From contig CM076847.1 in assembly GCA_039519185.1 (NCBI GenBank), positions 79,273,100-79,337,099 of the forward strand: 64,000 nt of DNA, read 5' to 3'. How positions within the stretch are numbered: position 1 is the first letter of the stretch; every line of letters starts with the position of its first letter. The translations under genes and the position numbers were made by a program. Origin of the DNA: Astragalus membranaceus. Lineage: Eukaryota > Streptophyta > Magnoliopsida > Fabales > Fabaceae. This document shows positions 60,501 through 64,000 of this stretch, one piece after another. The notes under the pieces are model-generated. The model did no database searches, was not told the origin of the DNA, and saw nothing but the letters and a program-made list of their open reading frames with translations.

Positions 60501-61731
60501 GGCTCTAAAAAATGGTATTGGGTTGAGGCATTGTGCAATAGCCTATGTTGCACTTGCTAATAGCCGGCCCTGCAGGAATGTATGGGGCAATTTGATATAT
60601 ACCCAATTATTTTATTTTGAGTATGGTTTCTCAAACAGCTGTAGACTGCAGTTTACATACATTTACCACATGCTGTGCTTGTGTTCAATGAGATTGTGGC
60701 ATTATTAACCTTAGAAATGAAGCTTAGCAATGCATGCATGGAATGTGCAACTTAACTTGTCTGCTATGCTAAATCATATTTTACTATTTTGCAGGCATTG
60801 CTTCATGCCATATACTGGGACTCTCTACCTGACATGCAGGAGCTTACTGGGTTGAACTCAAAATGGGCCACTACCTTGATGGCTCAGCATCTACTAGCAG
60901 CAGCTGATCGGTATGGGTTAGATAGGCTTCGGCTGATGTGTGAAGCAAGACTCTGTGAAGATGTTGCAATAAACACTGTGGCCACGACTTTAGCTTTGGC
61001 AGAGCAGCACCATTGTTTCCAACTGAAAGCAGTTTGTCTGAAATTCATTGCAAGGCCTGAAAATCTCAGAGGTGCGTTTTAATTGAACTTTTGTTCTGTC
61101 ATGCGGAGCAAAAAAAAAAAGAGGTGCATTATGTATTATGTAGGGGGGTAGAGGCCATAAAGTCTGTATCTTGATAATGTAAGATAAATTTGTTGCTGAC
61201 ATTTATGATTGGTGTTCACTATTATGTTCCCTCCAATTTGAACTTGATCGAATATACGCTCAACTATAAAAGGATCCATCGGCTGTTGTTTTGAAGGAGA
61301 ATTTTTTTAGGAATATTTTTTTAATGTTCTAACTATGCGTTCATGAAACTTAGTTTAATTACAAATGTATACAAGATAAGATGTCTTATTTACCAACAAA
61401 GAATACAGGATGTCTTTTACCGAATTCTTTTTTTGTTTGTTTTTAATTTTATATGGATCCAACAACAGCAGAAGAATTAGTTGTACCTATTTATTCTTCA
61501 TCCAGAACCATAAATATCAACTGAAGTATTTTGTTTCCTTTATTTTCTTCAGCTGTGATGCAAACTGATGGTTTTGAGTACTTGAAGGAAAGTTGCCCAT
61601 CTGTTTTGACTGAGCTTCTGGAATACGTGGCTAGAATTACCAAGCATTCAGACTTCATGTGCAAGCATAGGAATGAAGCAACACTTGATGGCAGCGACAT
61701 AAATGGAAGGCGGGTGAAGCAAAGGCTTTAG
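57562..61731 (+). CDS. BPM: MATH-BTB protein (BPM family), CUL3 E3 ligase substrate adaptor
   Basis: Four exons, 57562-57989, 58744-59092, 60795-61071 and 61553-61731. All have GT/AG borders and the phases agree, giving 1233 nt and 410 residues. Ser-rich N-terminus, MATH domain roughly residues 37-170 (SHKFKITGYSLSKGIGIGKY, GGYNWAIYFYPDG), BTB domain about 207-315 (GSDVSFEVDGETFAAHKLVL, SPVFRAQLFGPM), then BACK-like C-terminus (AADRYGLDRLRLMCEARL) and a basic end (GRRVKQRL). BPM proteins bring substrates, such as HB6 and AP2/ERF factors, to CUL3 ligases; BTB binds CUL3 and MATH the substrate. Length is normal for the family and no lesion is seen. Intron 2 (1.7 kb) holds an RTE LINE tail and a hAT MITE. 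Confidence 0.96.
60010..60263 (+). mobile_element. RTE-type LINE 3' end in BPM intron 2
   Basis: Degenerate frames encode motifs of the C-terminus of plant RTE-like reverse transcriptases: LKWFECVWGRLVDFV, RVHQMEGNPVARRRGIPRKT, ADPT then WDKAL. It ends in a short TTGTTGTTG tail rather than poly(A), as RTE elements do. 5'-truncated. Confidence 0.8.
60271..60572. mobile_element. hAT MITE in BPM intron 2 (302 bp)
   Basis: Starts CAGGGCTGTCTC and ends TAGCCGGCCCTG. The flanks CAGTAATG (60263-60270) and CAGGAATG (60573-60580) match at 7 of 8 positions, fitting an aged 8-bp hAT duplication. Contains repeated AGGCCCCTAATTATACTTTT blocks. Non-coding. Confidence 0.75.
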
Positions 61732-62700
61732 TGTGAAATTCTATTCACCTTTAAAGATTACAGTTTAGCCATGGATTGAGGAAAGGTGATAAGCATTTAT
61801 AGGATTAGAGGCAATTTTTATTTTTCTTCGCTTACTTCATGTCTAGATGTAAATGTAATTTGTTTTAGTGCTGTTGCAGGTATGTATCTCTAATATCTCA
61901 TTCTCTCTCCTAGGAAAACATGACTGAAATGAAAAACATTGATCACTCCTCTCTCCGTTTGTTTTTCATTTTGATTTGTGCTTTAATTTGTTTTTCATTT
62001 TGATTTGTGCTTTGATTTTATAATGTCCCTGCAAGAGCATGGTTTTGAAACGGGTGAACAAAAAAAGAAAAAAAAATACTTGTTTCAATGCACTTTTCCT
62101 CAAAGCATCAGGCAATTGATCAGACCACGATCCCTGCAGTTGGTAGCAACTGCACTGTCCTAAAATTTGTTAAATTAGTGTTTTAAAAATCAAACCAATC
62201 CAATATTTAACCGGTACATTGTCTTAGGTTTATCTATTTTGAGTGGTTTGAGTGTAGCTTCACGCGGTTTGAGCTGTTTAAAGCTTTCGAATCATGACTT
62301 GAAGGTTTTGCGAGCTTGATTTTCAAAACGTTGGTACAAATAGTGTTAGAGAGAGAAATTTTAAGTATCGAAAAGACAAAAGGGTCTCTTAATAATAGTA
62401 CAAATGCATAAGAGTGGATGCAAATTGAATGTAGAGGATTTGGTCCCTATTGATCACCTAAAAAAACCGAGTGTTTGGGAAACAAAGCTTGGTATTTGGA
62501 TCCTTTTCTAATCCCTCTTCACACTCAATCTCTCATGAAATATATAAAAAAACATAGAAGAGAGAGAACAAGTAAAAGAGAAGAAAGATTTATGAGAGAT
62601 CGAGAGTGTAGAGGGAGATTGGAGAAAAGCCGGAAGGAGAGAATCCAAAACTTAAATTAGAGAAGATGACATTTTTTGTTGTATCATTATTGTGAAAAGT
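61732..62700. other. 3' region of BPM and intergenic sequence
   Basis: The transcript's 3'UTR presumably lies in the first 200-300 bp; no polyadenylation site was firmly placed. There is a tandem TTTGTTTTTCATTTTGATTT duplication near 61960-62010. No further gene seen. Confidence 0.45.
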
Positions 62701-62701
62701 C

Positions 62702-63220
62702 ATGGTAAAATGGATGGAGGTTTTCTTTACTGAGGTAAAGGCCTTGATTATATCTCAAGTGTACTGTACTATATTGAGAAGGATTTCCAGAATGAAAAAG
62801 CAATGCAGAACAGAAAGCTTTACAATAGCTGTTTGGTTTGTCCAAACTAATGTGTCTTTCACCAAAAGCTCATCTTGTAGGGGTTTGGTAAGAGATTCAA
62901 GTGGTAATTTTAGTAGAGGCTTTATGTGTAAATTACCTTATAGTAATGCCCTGGAGGCTGAGCTCTGGGTTCTTCTCTTGGGGTTGTAGATGGTGAGAAA
63001 TATGTACTTGACAATTGTTGTTGTTGTAGAGAGGGATTCTTTAAGTTTGATTAATTTGGTTAAAAAAATTTGCCTTACATTTGTAGCCTTTAGTGGTTAC
63101 TCATGTGCAGCTAACTGCCTAGTTGACGTATCACTTTATCTCATATTGGTAGGGAGGCAAATCGTTGTGCAAAACTGCAGATGCATTAGCAGTTCATTGT
63201 CATGCTAGTGATTTTAGTTT
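62702..63220 (+). pseudogene. LINE RNase H remnant
   Basis: Motifs CRGLVRDSSGNFSRGF and SNALEAELWVLLLGL, then VVVERDSLSLINLV, match the RNase H domain at the C-terminus of plant L1-type LINEs. Later codons are frameshifted. It differs from the remnant at 56222-56760 and is in the opposite orientation. Confidence 0.75.
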
Positions 63221-63256
63221 AAATGTTTTAGAATTTCATTTTTTTAGTTTATGTAG

Positions 63257-64000
63257 TGTTCTGTACCGTATCTCTGGACCTGTATCCGATCTTAGACACA
63301 AGGTCCGATCCGAGATAGTTGGTAGGGGTTGGTCTTGATCAACCGAGCTCCACTTCCGATCCGGGGTAGGTGGTACCTGCGAGGACACTCCGACGCTCAA
63401 GTCAGCCAGAGAGCTAATTAGAGGTGAAGAGTAGGAAAGAGTGTGTACCTTTAATGAAGCATTCAATGCTTATTTATAGAGTTTGGTGGTGATAGACCTG
63501 ATGAATCAGGACCGTCCGATCTTGCGCTGCGATCTCAACCATTGGTTGATGGATCTACATTTGGTGTTGGGCCTCATTATTGTGGATTGGGCCGATCCAT
63601 AACAGTTGCCCCCCAAGTCGGGTCGTCTTGGGGCGAGCTAGACTTGATGCCTTATATGGACTTCGTGAGGGTTTTTGAATTTGAGGTCGGACCTTCGTGG
63701 CGACCTTCTTCAAGGCCGGGCTCATAGCTACAAAGGGGTCTGCCCCCAGCCTCGCAGTGCCCGAGATACTGGTCTTGTCAAAGATCTTCGAGGCCGGGCT
63801 TATACCGGCAAGGGTGTCTGCCACCAGCCTCGGAGCGCCCGGGATACGGGTCTTGGCAAAGATCTTCGAGGCCGGGCTTATACCGGCGAGGGTGTCTGCC
63901 ACCAGCCTCGGAGCGCTCGAGATACGGGTCTTGTCTAAGATCTGCGAGGCCGGGCTTATACCAGCGAGGGTGTCTGCCACCAGCCTCGGCAATGTTAAAA
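63257..64000 (-). repeat. LTR of a retrotransposon, running off the right edge
   Basis: Begins at TGTTCTGTACC on the plus strand; read on the minus strand, CTCTATAAATAAGC near 63470 looks like the LTR TATA box. Contains AACAGTTGCCCCCCAAGTC and then a 78-bp tandem repeat (CGAGGCCGGGCTTATACC, GTGTCTGCCACCAGCCTCG). The family is not identified (gypsy-like by composition). Open frames in the repeat on both strands are by-products. Confidence 0.55.
63700..64000. repeat. 78-bp tandem repeat inside the LTR
   Basis: GATAC(T/G)GGTCTTG starts units at about 63765, 63843 and 63921. The period is 78 bp with few differences, and a more diverged unit lies before them. It continues to the window end. Confidence 0.85.

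Noticed and set aside
63555..63992. Repeated-peptide open frame (LVADTLAGISPAS units)
   Set aside because: Direct translation of the 78-bp LTR tandem repeat, open on both strands; not a protein gene.

Overview
This is a gene-poor, repeat-dense stretch of a plant nuclear genome. It is almost certainly from a papilionoid legume. The two host genes are plant-type with GT/AG (and some GC/AG) introns, and positions 1694-2030 hold two copies of a repeat I recognise from legume genomes (TTAGAATTTGGGTTGGGCC at one end). Species is not determinable from the sequence alone.

Two host genes sit near the two ends. On the minus strand (2510-8546) are the first eleven coding exons of a GBA2-type non-lysosomal glucosylceramidase; the rest of that gene lies beyond position 1. 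On the plus strand (57562-61731) is a complete four-exon gene for a 410-residue MATH-BTB protein of the BPM family, a CUL3 ubiquitin-ligase adaptor. The ~48 kb between them is an island of transposable elements.

The island can be read as layers because many insertion-site duplications (TSDs) are still exact. (1) A small hAT element (11516-17000, TSD GTGAAGAT) carries a 5.05-kb Mutator-like element, MULE-1 (11743-16794, 9-bp TSD AAATTAAAA). A 6.07-kb CACTA element (17003-23076, TSD AGT) then landed inside the hAT's own right-hand TSD; removing the CACTA restores the hAT TSD exactly. (2) A putative Helitron (about 25693-35247) contains MULE-2 (26210-34116, 9-bp TSD AATAATCTA). MULE-2 contains a ~3-kb solo LTR (26810-29792, TSD ACAAG) that splits its accessory gene, and the LTR contains another hAT (26932-27297, TSD GCGTTAGT). 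(3) Beyond these are further Helitron-like ends, two internally deleted LINE-like insertions, a palindrome-filled TIR element (42713-45303), a decayed Ty1/copia element, a CACTA MITE with a partial tandem duplication, two SINEs, and an LTR running off the right edge.

The most interesting system is shared by both MULEs. Each has long terminal inverted repeats (~190 bp or more), a mudrA-like transposase gene with introns (PB1-like N-terminus, MuDR DNA-binding domain, MULE catalytic domain, SWIM and CCHC zinc motifs), and a second convergent gene for a small GRF-type zinc-finger protein ending in a predicted single transmembrane segment. This mirrors the convergent two-gene layout of maize MuDR (mudrA/mudrB), but with an unrelated second protein. 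All transposase copies seen here are broken by frameshifts, stops or deletions.
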